From contig CAIQRS010000267.1 of assembly GCA_903874275.1 (NCBI GenBank), forward strand, positions 1 to 49,724: 49,724 nt of DNA. Reading direction: 5' to 3'. Positions within the stretch are counted from its first letter, which is position 1. Every line of letters begins with the position of its first letter. Source of the DNA: an uncultured Anaeromyxobacter sp. GTDB taxonomy: Bacteria > Myxococcota > Myxococcia > Myxococcales > Anaeromyxobacteraceae. Both the position numbers and the translations under genes were made by a program. The notes under the pieces were generated by a model that was not told the DNA's origin, did not search any database, and saw only the letters and a program-made list of their open reading frames with translations. Below, piece after piece: positions 27,767 to 35,538 of this stretch.

Positions 27767-30700
27767 ATGGTCTCGAAGATCATCGAGTTCTGCGCCCGGA
27801 ACCGGCTGGTGGTCCTGTTCGGCGTGGCCATCGCCACCATGGCGGCGGCCTGGTCGATCTCACGCACCAAGATCGACGCCATCCCCGACCTGACCGACCC
27901 CCAGGTCATCGTCTTCACCGAGTGGATGGGGCGCAGCCCCACCCTCATCGAGGACCAGGTCACCTACCCGGTGGTCTCCGCGCTCATCTCGGCGCCCAAG
28001 GTGGTGGACGTCCGCGGCTACTCGATGTTCGGCATGTCCTTCGTCTACGTGATCTTCGACGAGGGCACCGACATGTACTGGGCCCGCAGCCGGGTGAACG
28101 AGATGCTCGGCACCATGCGGGCGCGGCTCCCCGACGGCGTGGTGCCCACGCTGGGGCCCGACGCCACCGGCATCGGCTGGGCCTTCCAGTACACGCTGGT
28201 GGACAAGAGCGGCCGGACCTCCATCGACGAGCTGCGCACCTTCCAGGACTTCTCGCTGCGCTACGCTCTGGGCGCCGTGCCGGGCGTCGCCGAGGTGGCC
28301 AGCGTCGGCGGCTACCAGAAGCAGTACCAGGTGACCATCGACCCCAACCGCCTGCGCGCCTACGGGGTCAGCCTGGAGGAGGTGGTGCGGGCCATCCGCG
28401 AGTCCAACCAGGACGTGGGCGGGCGGGTCGTCGAGATGTCCGGCCGCGAGTACTACGTGCGCGGCCGCGGCTACATCCAGGACATCGGCGCGCTGGCCTC
28501 CACGTCGGTGAAGGCCAACGGCCCCTCCGGCGTGCCGGTGCTCCTGCGCGACCTGGGCACGGTGCGCTTCGGCCCGGACATCCGGCGCGGCGCGCTCGAC
28601 TGGAACGGCGAGGGCGAGGCGGTGGGCGGCATCGTGGTGGTCCGCTACGGCGAGAACACCCTCGAGGTGGTCGACCGGGTGAAGAGGCGGCTCGAGGAGC
28701 TCAAGCCGGGCTTCCCCCCCGGGGTCACCGCCGAGGTGGCCTACGACAGGACCGAGCTCATCTTCCGCTCGATCGGCACGCTCAAGCGGGCGCTGCTCGA
28801 GGAGATGCTCACCGTGGCCGCGGTGATCCTGATCTTCCTGCTCCACGTGCGCTCGGCGCTGCTCCCCATGCTGTCGCTCCCCATCGCGGTGGCGCTGGCA
28901 TTCGTCCCGATGTACTTCCTCGACATCCCGGCCACCATCATGAGCCTGGGCGGGATCGCCATCGCCATCGGGGCCACCGTGGACGCCGAGATCGTCATGA
29001 TCGAGGCCTCCCACAAGCGGCTCGAGTCGGCCCCACCGGGCGCCGACCGGCACAAGCTGCTCGCCGAGGCCGCCCGCGAGGTGACGCCGGCCATCTTCTT
29101 CTCGCTGCTCATCATCGCGGTGAGCTTCCTGCCGGTCTTCACGCTCACCGGCCAGGCCGGCCGCCTCTTCCGGCCGCTGGCCTTCACCAAGACCTTCGTC
29201 ATGCTCTCCGCGGCGGTGCTCTCCATCACCTTCGCGCCGGCGCTGCGGGACCTCCTGCTCCGCGGGAAGATCCGCCCCGAGTCGAAGCACCCCATCTCCC
29301 GGGCCATCATCCGGGTGTACAAGCCCTTCGTCTTCGTGGCCCTGCGCTGGCCCAAGACCACCATCGCGCTCGGGCTGCTCGCCATCCTCTCCGCCGTGCC
29401 CCTGGCGCTGCGGCTGGGCAGCGAGTTCATGCCGCCCCTCAACGAGGGGGACGTCCTCTTCATGCCCACCACCTTCCCGGGCATCTCCATCGAGGAGGCC
29501 AAGGCGTCGCTGCAGCGGCAGGACCGGGTGCTGCGAGGCTTCCCGGAGGTGATCTCGGTCTTCGGCAAGGTTGGACGGGCCGAGACCGCCACCGACCCCG
29601 CCCCCATCACCATGCTCGAGACCACGGTGCGCCTCAGGCCCGCCTCGGAGTGGCGGATGGTGGACGACCCGCGCTGGTACTCGGGGTGGGCCCCGGGCTT
29701 CCTGAAGGCGGTCCTGCGCCCCGTCTGGCCGGACCGGCGCCGCATCCAGTTCGACGAGCTCACCGCCGAGATGAACCGGCAGACCCAGTTCCCCGGCTGG
29801 ACCAACGCCTACACCATGCCCATCCGGGCGCGCATCGACATGCTCACCACCGGTGTGCGCACCCCGGTGGGGGTGAAGGTGATGGGCGCCGACCTCGGCG
29901 AGATCGAGAAGCTCGGGGTGGCGCTGGAGCGGATCCTGGCTCCGGTGCCGGGCACACGCAGCGTCTACTACGAGCGGAACACCGGCGGCCTCTACCTCGA
30001 CATCTACCCCAACCGCGAGGCCCTGGCCCGACGCGGTCTCACCGTAGGTGACGTGCAGCGGACCATCGAGGCGGCCGTCGGCGGCGCCTCCATCTCCACC
30101 ACGGTGGAGGGGCGGGCCCGCTTCTCCATCAGCGTGCGCTACCCGCAGGACCTCCGCAGCGACGTCGAGGCGCTGAAGCAGGTCCTGGTCCCGGTTCCGG
30201 CGGCCGGCGGCCGGCCCGGCGGCGGCGGCGGGATGGGCGGCTCCGGCTCGCTCACCCCACCCGTCATCCCCCGGCTCATGCTGGCCCAGATGGGCGGCGG
30301 CGGGGCGGCGGCGGCCAGGCCGGCCAGCGGCTCGAGCGCCACCGACGCACCGGCGCTCGACTGGGCCCGCCCCAGCTCCCGGCTGGAGCAGCTCCCGCTC
30401 GGCGACCGCGCGCTCAAGGCCGGGGGAAGCCCCGGCAGCGGCTCGTTCGTACCGCTCGGCCAGGTGGCCGACATCCGCATCGTCGGCGGTCCGCCCATGC
30501 TGCGGGACGAGGGCGGCCTGCTCGTCGGCTACGTCTACGTGGACGTGGACCCGTCGGTGGACATCGGCGGGTACGTGGCCGGCGCCAAGGTGGAGGTGGA
30601 CAAGGCGACGACGGCCGGTGGCTTCGCCGTTCCTCCCGGGTATTTCCTCAAGTGGACCGGCCAGTACGAGCTGCTCGAGAAGATGAACGAGCGGCTGCGG

Positions 30701-31477
30701 GTGGTGATCCCGCTCACCCTCATCATCATCATCGTGCTCCTGCTCTTCCACTTCCGGAACGTGACCGAGGTGCTCATCGTGCTCCTCTCCATCCCGTTCG
30801 CGCTGGTGGGGAGCATCTGGCTGCTCTGGCTCCTCGACTACCGGCTCTCCACGGCGGTCTGGGTGGGGATCATCGCGCTGGTGGGGCTGGCGGCGCAGAC
30901 CGGCATCGTCATGATCGTCTACATCGACACCGCCTACGAGCGGCGGCGCGCGGCAGGCAAGATCCGCGACCTCGACGACATCATCTGGGCCCACATGGAG
31001 GGCACGGTGATGCGGGTGCGCCCCAAGCTCATGACCGTGGGAACGATGCTGGTCGGCCTCCTGCCGCTCCTCTGGGCCACCGGCTCGGGCGCCGACGTCA
31101 TGAAGCGCATCGCCGCCCCCATGGTGGGCGGCCTCATCACCTCTGCCTTCCTCACCCTCGAGATCATCCCGGTGGTCTACACCTACTGGCGGCAGGAGCA
31201 GGTGCTCTGGGAACTGCTCGCCCCGCTCGACGCGGCCCGCCTGCGCCGGCTGCGCATCCTGACCGCGGTGCAGCAGGCCGGCTGGGTGCTCCTCCTCTGC
31301 GTCGGCGGCGCGGCCATCTACACCGAGTGGCCGAGGACCCTGCTCGCCGCGGCGCTCCTCGTCCCCACCCTGGCCATCCTGGGGGGCTTCGCCCTCTACC
31401 TCCGGGAGCGCCCCGCCGCCCTCCGCCTGGTCTGGCCGGCACGGGCCGGCCTTGCCCCGGCCCGGTTCTTCGGCTAA
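27767..31477 (+). CDS. cusA: CusA/CzcA-type heavy-metal RND efflux pump
   Basis: This 1236-residue pump has twelve core membrane helices in two groups of six. The helix-4 motif GATVDAEIVMIEA places the proton-relay Asp at about residue 406, as in CusA and other heavy-metal RND pumps. Two features are odd. A Gly/Ala/Ser-rich insertion of about 85 residues (about 813-898) splits the second periplasmic porter half just before the VPLGQVADI strand. The C-terminus runs about 75 residues past the usual end and adds two hydrophobic segments. Only the adaptor gene accompanies it; no TolC/CusC-like gene is present. The stop codon is part of the -10 box of the following tRNA gene. Confidence 0.93.
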   Translation: MVSKIIEFCARNRLVVLFGVAIATMAAAWSISRTKIDAIPDLTDPQVIVFTEWMGRSPTLIEDQVTYPVVSALISAPKVVDVRGYSMFGMSFVYVIFDEGTDMYWARSRVNEMLGTMRARLPDGVVPTLGPDATGIGWAFQYTLVDKSGRTSIDELRTFQDFSLRYALGAVPGVAEVASVGGYQKQYQVTIDPNRLRAYGVSLEEVVRAIRESNQDVGGRVVEMSGREYYVRGRGYIQDIGALASTSVKANGPSGVPVLLRDLGTVRFGPDIRRGALDWNGEGEAVGGIVVVRYGENTLEVVDRVKRRLEELKPGFPPGVTAEVAYDRTELIFRSIGTLKRALLEEMLTVAAVILIFLLHVRSALLPMLSLPIAVALAFVPMYFLDIPATIMSLGGIAIAIGATVDAEIVMIEASHKRLESAPPGADRHKLLAEAAREVTPAIFFSLLIIAVSFLPVFTLTGQAGRLFRPLAFTKTFVMLSAAVLSITFAPALRDLLLRGKIRPESKHPISRAIIRVYKPFVFVALRWPKTTIALGLLAILSAVPLALRLGSEFMPPLNEGDVLFMPTTFPGISIEEAKASLQRQDRVLRGFPEVISVFGKVGRAETATDPAPITMLETTVRLRPASEWRMVDDPRWYSGWAPGFLKAVLRPVWPDRRRIQFDELTAEMNRQTQFPGWTNAYTMPIRARIDMLTTGVRTPVGVKVMGADLGEIEKLGVALERILAPVPGTRSVYYERNTGGLYLDIYPNREALARRGLTVGDVQRTIEAAVGGASISTTVEGRARFSISVRYPQDLRSDVEALKQVLVPVPAAGGRPGGGGGMGGSGSLTPPVIPRLMLAQMGGGGAAAARPASGSSATDAPALDWARPSSRLEQLPLGDRALKAGGSPGSGSFVPLGQVADIRIVGGPPMLRDEGGLLVGYVYVDVDPSVDIGGYVAGAKVEVDKATTAGGFAVPPGYFLKWTGQYELLEKMNERLRVVIPLTLIIIIVLLLFHFRNVTEVLIVLLSIPFALVGSIWLLWLLDYRLSTAVWVGIIALVGLAAQTGIVMIVYIDTAYERRRAAGKIRDLDDIIWAHMEGTVMRVRPKLMTVGTMLVGLLPLLWATGSGADVMKRIAAPMVGGLITSAFLTLEIIPVVYTYWRQEQVLWELLAPLDAARLRRLRILTAVQQAGWVLLLCVGGAAIYTEWPRTLLAAALLVPTLAILGGFALYLRERPAALRLVWPARAGLAPARFFG

Positions 31478-31480
31478 TTT
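31452..31480 (+). promoter_or_regulatory. Promoter of tRNA-Glu inside the cusA 3' end
   Basis: TTGCCC (31452-31457), a 17-bp spacer and TAATTT (31475-31480) end 9 nt before the mature tRNA. The cusA stop TAA is the first half of the -10 box. Confidence 0.5.
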
Positions 31481-31489
31481 CCGCGCCCC

Positions 31490-31562
31490 GACCCCATCGT
31501 CTAGAGGCCCAGGACTCGGCCCTTTCAAGGCTGCAACCGCGGTTCGAATCCGCGTGGGGTCA
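31490..31562 (+). tRNA. tRNA-Glu (anticodon UUC)
   Basis: The cloverleaf is complete. The acceptor stem is 31490-31496 with 31555-31561 (7 pairs, no mismatch), with discriminator A at 31562. The D arm is GTCT/GGAC. The anticodon stem is CGGCC/GGCTG with one G-U pair and loop CTTTCAA, giving anticodon TTC at 31524-31526. The T arm contains GGTTCGAATCC. The CCA end is not encoded. A strong hairpin follows at 31569. Confidence 0.96.
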
Positions 31563-31568
31563 TTTACA

Positions 31569-31594
31569 GCCCGTTCCTGCTTGCAGGAACGGGC
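31569..31594 (+). terminator. Terminator hairpin after tRNA-Glu
   Basis: GCCCGTTCCTGC and GCAGGAACGGGC are perfectly complementary over 12 positions with TT at the centre, followed by a weak pyrimidine stretch (GTCGTCTTCTTC). It lies 6 nt after the tRNA and 33 nt before the converging WS/DGAT stop, so it may serve both directions. Confidence 0.7.
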
Positions 31595-31626
31595 AGTCGT
31601 CTTCTTCACGACCAAACCCGCGCGCC

Positions 31627-32964
31627 TCAGGCTCCCGCCTGGCGGCGCAGTTCCAGCAGCGCCTCGACCTCGGCGTCGAAGCCGGCCAGCAAGCTGGCCG
31701 GGTCGGGGATCACCCCTGCGTCGCACTGGATCCCCATCCAGACCTTGCCGGCGTAGGAGAGCACCGAGACGCCCAGCGCCAGGCGGCCGGCGCTGGGAAC
31801 CCAGAACATCACCTCCCGAAGCGGCGCGCCGCCGATGGAGATCTGCCGCCTCGGACCGACCACGTTGGTCACCACCGCCGTGCCCTTGGCGGCGAAGATC
31901 CGCAGCGCCAGGTCGAAGAGCGGCCGGGGCGCCGCCCCCACCGCCCAGAGCACCTGGTACACGGCCAGCGCCTGGGGCGAGTCCTTGAGGGCGCGCATCC
32001 GGCGCCGGACCTCGAAGAGACGGTCGAGCGGATCCTCGATCCCGACCGGGAGGGAGAGGAAGACCAGGCCGAACCGGTTGCCCAGCCGTCCCGCTGCCTC
32101 GGGGCGCCGGAGGTTCACCGGCACGACCCCGCGAACGTCCATGTCGCGGGGCGGCTCGCCGTCGGACACCAGATATCGGCGCAGCGCCCCGGCCAGGGCC
32201 GCCATGAGGACGTCGTTCACGGTGGAGCCGGTGGCCCGCCCGATGGACTTCACGTCGTCGAGGTCGAGGGGGTGCGACCAGGCGGCGATCTTCTCCCTGC
32301 CGAGCGCCCCCTTGAGCCGGGTGGGAGGGTCGTCGGGCAGGGCCAGCAGGCCGAGAAGCGACCCGGCGCTCCCCGAGGCGAGCCGCGCCAGGTCCCCGAT
32401 GCGGCCGGGGTGGCCGAGCAGGGCGCGGGCCCCGCGCAGCGCCTTTTCACCCAGCGTCATGGCCCAGGAGGCGCTGGGTCGAACCACGCGCCGACCCGGG
32501 GCGGTGGCACCGTCGGCCATGGAGAGCAGCACGTGAACCAGCGCCATCCCGTCGCCGACGCAGTGGTGGATCCGCGCGATCACGGCGGACCCGCCCTGGA
32601 AGTGCTCGACGAGGTGGATCGTCCAGGGCGGCCGGCCGGCCGGGAGGGGCTCGGAGAGGAGCCGGCTCACGAAGTCCTGCAGGGCCGGCGTTCCCGCGCC
32701 CGGTCCGAGCTTCTCGCGGAGGAGGTGGCGGTCGAGGTCGAACTCCGGGTCGGGCTCCCAGGAGGGAAGCCCCACCCCCGCGAAGGGAGGGACCACGCGG
32801 CTCGTGAAGCGCCGGAAGCGGAGGAGCCGCTTCTCGACCAGCTCGCGGAGCCGGGCCAGGGGGAGCGGCGCGTCGAGAACCAGGACGCCCGTGACCACCA
32901 TGAGGTTCACGGGCTCGTCCATGCGAAGCCAGGACGCGTCCACGCTGCGGAACGGGGTGCGCAT
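31627..32964 (-). CDS. Wax ester synthase / diacylglycerol acyltransferase (WS/DGAT)
   Basis: At 445 residues it has the family's usual length. The catalytic HHxxxDG motif is intact as HHCVGDGMA (His133, His134, Asp138, Gly139). A PVNLRRP segment and the NVVGPRRQISIGG segment in the C-terminal half are also typical. These enzymes esterify acyl-CoA with fatty alcohol or diacylglycerol to make storage wax or triacylglycerol, at the inner face of the membrane. The ATG at 32964 lies 5 nt after the SCP2-like gene on the same strand, so both are in one transcript with the membrane protein further upstream. Substrate preference cannot be told. Confidence 0.92.
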   Translation of the reverse strand: MRTPFRSVDASWLRMDEPVNLMVVTGVLVLDAPLPLARLRELVEKRLLRFRRFTSRVVPPFAGVGLPSWEPDPEFDLDRHLLREKLGPGAGTPALQDFVSRLLSEPLPAGRPPWTIHLVEHFQGGSAVIARIHHCVGDGMALVHVLLSMADGATAPGRRVVRPSASWAMTLGEKALRGARALLGHPGRIGDLARLASGSAGSLLGLLALPDDPPTRLKGALGREKIAAWSHPLDLDDVKSIGRATGSTVNDVLMAALAGALRRYLVSDGEPPRDMDVRGVVPVNLRRPEAAGRLGNRFGLVFLSLPVGIEDPLDRLFEVRRRMRALKDSPQALAVYQVLWAVGAAPRPLFDLALRIFAAKGTAVVTNVVGPRRQISIGGAPLREVMFWVPSAGRLALGVSVLSYAGKVWMGIQCDAGVIPDPASLLAGFDAEVEALLELRRQAGA

Positions 32965-32969
32965 GGGTC

Positions 32970-33401
32970 TCAGGCCAGCAGGTGGTCGAGCCCGCTCTTC
33001 TTCAGCCAGGCCCGGTAGACCGGGTGGATGGGGTTGGTCACGGGCGCGAGCTGGAGGAGCGTGAGCGGCGGCCCGGAGAGCTTCACGCGCCCCAGCGCCA
33101 GCGCCAGCGGCACGCTCTCCTTGCCCTGGAAGAAGCGGTTGGCCACGTCGCTCGCCATCCGCATGGTGATCACCGGCTCCCAGTCGGCCGGGCCCCACGT
33201 CCAGCGCAGGAACCTCCCCTTCGCCTCCTCGGCGTCGGGCGCCCCGGTCACGTTGAACTCGATCCCCAGGTCGGTGATGAGGAAGCGGTGCGGTGCGTGG
33301 GCGTCGCGCAGCTTGCGCCCCACCGCGGGCGTCTCGTTCATGAGCTCGAAGACGCGCTCGAAGACGCGCCGGAACTCGGCCTCGTCGCGGAACCCCTTCA
33401 C
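32970..33401 (-). CDS. SCP2-like sterol/lipid-carrier domain protein
   Basis: The 143-residue soluble protein has a pattern typical of SCP2-type lipid-binding domains: a central VITMRMASDVANRFFQGK segment followed by LALALGRVKLSGPP and a short C-terminal helix. Such domains hold acyl chains or sterols in a hydrophobic tunnel. Its ATG overlaps the upstream gene's stop (ATGA), and the WS/DGAT gene follows after 5 nt, so a role in delivering acyl or polar lipid substrate to that enzyme is likely but inferred from context. No signal peptide is present. Confidence 0.72.
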   Translation of the reverse strand: MKGFRDEAEFRRVFERVFELMNETPAVGRKLRDAHAPHRFLITDLGIEFNVTGAPDAEEAKGRFLRWTWGPADWEPVITMRMASDVANRFFQGKESVPLALALGRVKLSGPPLTLLQLAPVTNPIHPVYRAWLKKSGLDHLLA

Positions 33402-34447
33402 GGCGCCCTCCCCGCCGGCGCGGCCGGCACCTCAGGTGCGGCTGGCGCGGACGGAGCGGCAGGCGCGGGCCGCGGGATGGCGGCCACGGCCCGGCCCGCC
33501 ACCTCGCAGGCCGCCCGGTCGTCCTCCGGCTCACGCCCCCCCTTGTCGCAGAGCCCGGCGTAGGCCCGCAGGATCTCCGGGCACTCGCTGGCGCCGGAGT
33601 AGGCCATCTCCTCCTCGCACTTCTGCACCAGGATGCCGGCCACGAGGAGGTTGGCCTCCGCCTCGGTGGGCTCGTTCAGGCCGAGAAGCTCGGGATTGCG
33701 CAGCATGGTGTCCCGGATGGGCTGGCGGACGGCCCGGAAGTCCTTCAAGGTCCCGCAGACCAGCGCGGCTCGCCCCACCAGCCGGCGGACGTAGACGTCC
33801 ACCACCTCCCGCGTCTCCCCGTCGTCGTGGGTGCGGGCGTGGTAGCGGGCCACCCGGTCCACGCTGCGCGAGGCGCGCTGCAGCGCCCGGCAGTCGTCGG
33901 TCCCGGCCAGGGAGGTGAGGATGGCCCGGACCGCGGCGCGGCGGGCGTCGTCGAGCTTGTCCCGGGGCGCACCCTTCAGCTCCTGGGAGAGCGACTCCTC
34001 GAGCATGATCATGGCCTTCTCGTCGTAGGTCGGGTCGCGGACGAACTCCTGCAGGAGCGCGTATCCCACCAGCCGCTTGTCGGCGTTCACGGTGTCGGTC
34101 GCCAGCATGCTGGTCTCGAAGAAGGCCCGGTACTTGTCGGCCTGGCTGGCGCGGGCGAACTCCTTGTTCCACTTGTCCTGCTCGGTCCGGTCGCGGTGCT
34201 CCTGCTGCGCCTTGTTGGACCAGGTCTGGTAGGCATTCACCCCCAGTCCAGCCAGGGCCACGTAGCCCACCAGCACCGGGCCGACCATGGAGAAGCGGGA
34301 CCGGCGGGCGGTCCGCTCGGCGCGGAGCCTGTGCAACTCCTCGGCGGCCTTCATCCGCTGCAGCTCGTCCAGCGTGGCGCTGCGGGCCAGCTCGGCCGGG
34401 TCGGCGTCCGGGTCGGGGGGCTGGGAAGGAGGTTGCGGATCGGCCAT
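33398..34447 (-). CDS. Membrane-anchored protein of unknown function
   Basis: This 349-residue protein has a charged, Pro-rich N-terminus (1-50), one transmembrane helix (about 53-70), a coiled-coil-prone stretch (KAQQEHRDRTEQDKW) and a helical domain of about 230 residues. The domain has two Cys pairs that may be disulfides if it faces the periplasm (near CGTLK and CEEEM/SECPE). The end is Ala/Pro-rich. I recognise no family. It is the first gene of an operon with the SCP2-like and WS/DGAT genes, so it may have a part in lipid storage or transfer. TACGAT lies 6 nt before the ATG, and two near-identical inverted repeats sit just upstream. Confidence 0.75.
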   Translation of the reverse strand: MADPQPPSQPPDPDADPAELARSATLDELQRMKAAEELHRLRAERTARRSRFSMVGPVLVGYVALAGLGVNAYQTWSNKAQQEHRDRTEQDKWNKEFARASQADKYRAFFETSMLATDTVNADKRLVGYALLQEFVRDPTYDEKAMIMLEESLSQELKGAPRDKLDDARRAAVRAILTSLAGTDDCRALQRASRSVDRVARYHARTHDDGETREVVDVYVRRLVGRAALVCGTLKDFRAVRQPIRDTMLRNPELLGLNEPTEAEANLLVAGILVQKCEEEMAYSGASECPEILRAYAGLCDKGGREPEDDRAACEVAGRAVAAIPRPAPAAPSAPAAPEVPAAPAGRAP

Positions 34448-34453
34448 GGGGGG

Positions 34454-34459
34454 ATCGTA
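34454..34459 (-). promoter_or_regulatory. Candidate -10 element of the lipid operon
   Basis: On the minus strand TACGAT lies 6 nt before the ATG at 34447. This predicts a leaderless mRNA. The nearer operator-like repeat (34469-34480) would fall in the -10/-35 spacer. Confidence 0.4.
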
Positions 34460-34468
34460 CCTCGCCGT

Positions 34469-34511
34469 TGCCAGAATGGCGTGGGCACCGGACGCGCCCT
34501 GCCAGATTGGC
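34469..34511. promoter_or_regulatory. Pair of TGCCAGAnTGGC repeats, candidate operators
   Basis: TGCCAGAATGGC (34469-34480) and TGCCAGATTGGC (34500-34511) differ at one base. Each is an inverted repeat (GCCA/TGGC). Their centres are 31 bp apart, close to three helical turns. They lie in the divergent region between the lipid operon and the receiver gene, and the first falls within the predicted promoter of the lipid operon. The second extends to an 8-bp stem (34497-34515). Confidence 0.5.
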
Positions 34512-34628
34512 AGGGGGCCCGGGGGCGGTGGCGCGCAAGGGCGCGGACCCTCTCACCCTCCCCGCAGGCACGCCGGTTGCTCCACGGGGGGATGGCCCCG
34601 GTCCCTTCCCCGGGGCCTGGAGGCACCG

Positions 34629-35051
34629 ATGGCATCCCTCTCCCGTCGCCAAAACCCGCTCGTGCTGCTCGTCGAGGACGACTCCGGCCTCCGCGAGGCC
34701 GTGGTCAAGGGGCTCACCAAGGCCGGCTACCAGGTGGCCGCGGCAGGGAGCCGCCGCGAGGCCGTCCGGGCGGCCCACGACCTGAACCCGGACGCGGTGG
34801 TGATGGACGTCCTGCTCCCGGACGGCGAGGGGCCGGTGGCAGCCCGGGAGATCCGCGACCAGGCCGGGCTCGCCGCCGTGCCGGTGCTCTTCGTGACCGC
34901 CCGGGCGCCGGCCGCGGTGGGGGACTCCCTCTTCCCCGCCCCGGTGCTCTTCAAGCCATTCACCTACCGTCAACTGGTGGCGTCGGTGCGCGCCCTGGTC
35001 CGGCCGCCGGGACCGGCTCCGACTCCCGGATCCGCCGCGCCAGCCCGCTGA
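34629..35051 (+). CDS. Stand-alone response-regulator receiver protein
   Basis: This 140-residue protein is a single CheY-like domain. The acidic pocket is VEDD (Glu16, Asp17, Asp18), the phospho-acceptor Asp60 lies in AVVMDVLLPDGEG, Thr90 and Lys109 (LFKPF) are in place, and there is no output domain. It should transmit by protein contact; no histidine kinase is nearby. The ATG has GGAGG 6 nt upstream. The last ~30 codons (Pro/Ala-rich tail) overlap the converging lipocalin-like gene by 92 bp. Confidence 0.9.
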   Translation: MASLSRRQNPLVLLVEDDSGLREAVVKGLTKAGYQVAAAGSRREAVRAAHDLNPDAVVMDVLLPDGEGPVAAREIRDQAGLAAVPVLFVTARAPAAVGDSLFPAPVLFKPFTYRQLVASVRALVRPPGPAPTPGSAAPAR

Positions 35052-35538
35052 CGTGGGGCTCGTAGTCCTTTCCCGGCGGGGCGACCGCGAAGGAGACCTC
35101 CACCTCGTCCGCCCCGCGCCGCGCGTAGACCAGCCGGAACCTGGGGCCCGGCTGGCCCGGCTCGCTCTCGAAGATCACCGTCCCGGCCCCGCTGCGGACC
35201 CCGTAGCGGATGACGTGCCCCTCGCCGTCCCAGAAGATCGCCTGGAGGGCCTTCCCCTTCGGGTAGACGACCGTCAGGTCCTCGTGCACCGCGCCCCTGG
35301 CCTCGCCGGGCCGGGGCGCGAACTCGGAGCGGCCGCGGCGCACCGCCACCTTGCCATCGAGGTCGATGGCGAAGGTGAATCCCCCGCCCACCGCCTCGCC
35401 GGGCTTCCCCCCGCCCGACTCGGCCTTCCAGGCGCCGACGAGGAAGCGCAGGGCAGCCCAGGGATCGGCGACCTTCGAGGGCGTGGCGGCGGGAGGCGCC
35501 GCGAGCAGCAGGGAGAGCGCGAGGGCGGTGAGGTCCAT
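34960..35538 (-). CDS. Secreted lipocalin-like beta-barrel protein
   Basis: The 192-residue protein has a signal peptide (about 1-19, ending PPAA) and then a compact beta-rich domain. FLVGAWKAES at its start and GKALQAIFWDGEGHVIRY in the middle recall small lipocalin/nitrobindin-type families (DUF1579-like); this is a fold-level impression. Start and stop of this gene and of the calpain-like gene overlap as TGATG, so the two are translationally coupled. The C-terminal ~30 residues (Pro/Arg-rich) are coded within the overlap with the receiver gene. A role in binding a hydrophobic ligand outside the cytoplasm is possible. Confidence 0.72.
   Translation of the reverse strand: MDLTALALSLLLAAPPAATPSKVADPWAALRFLVGAWKAESGGGKPGEAVGGGFTFAIDLDGKVAVRRGRSEFAPRPGEARGAVHEDLTVVYPKGKALQAIFWDGEGHVIRYGVRSGAGTVIFESEPGQPGPRFRLVYARRGADEVEVSFAVAPPGKDYEPHVSGLARRIRESEPVPAAGPGRAPTPPVDGR

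Noticed and set aside
31490-31626. Integrated element at the tRNA-Glu 3' end
   Set aside because: No integrase follows and no repeat of the tRNA 3' end was seen downstream. The next genes look native.
27860-31726. Minus-strand open frame of 1288 codons antisense to cusA and tRNA-Glu
   Set aside because: It runs through a tRNA gene and has biased His/Glu/Gly composition; it is an antisense shadow.
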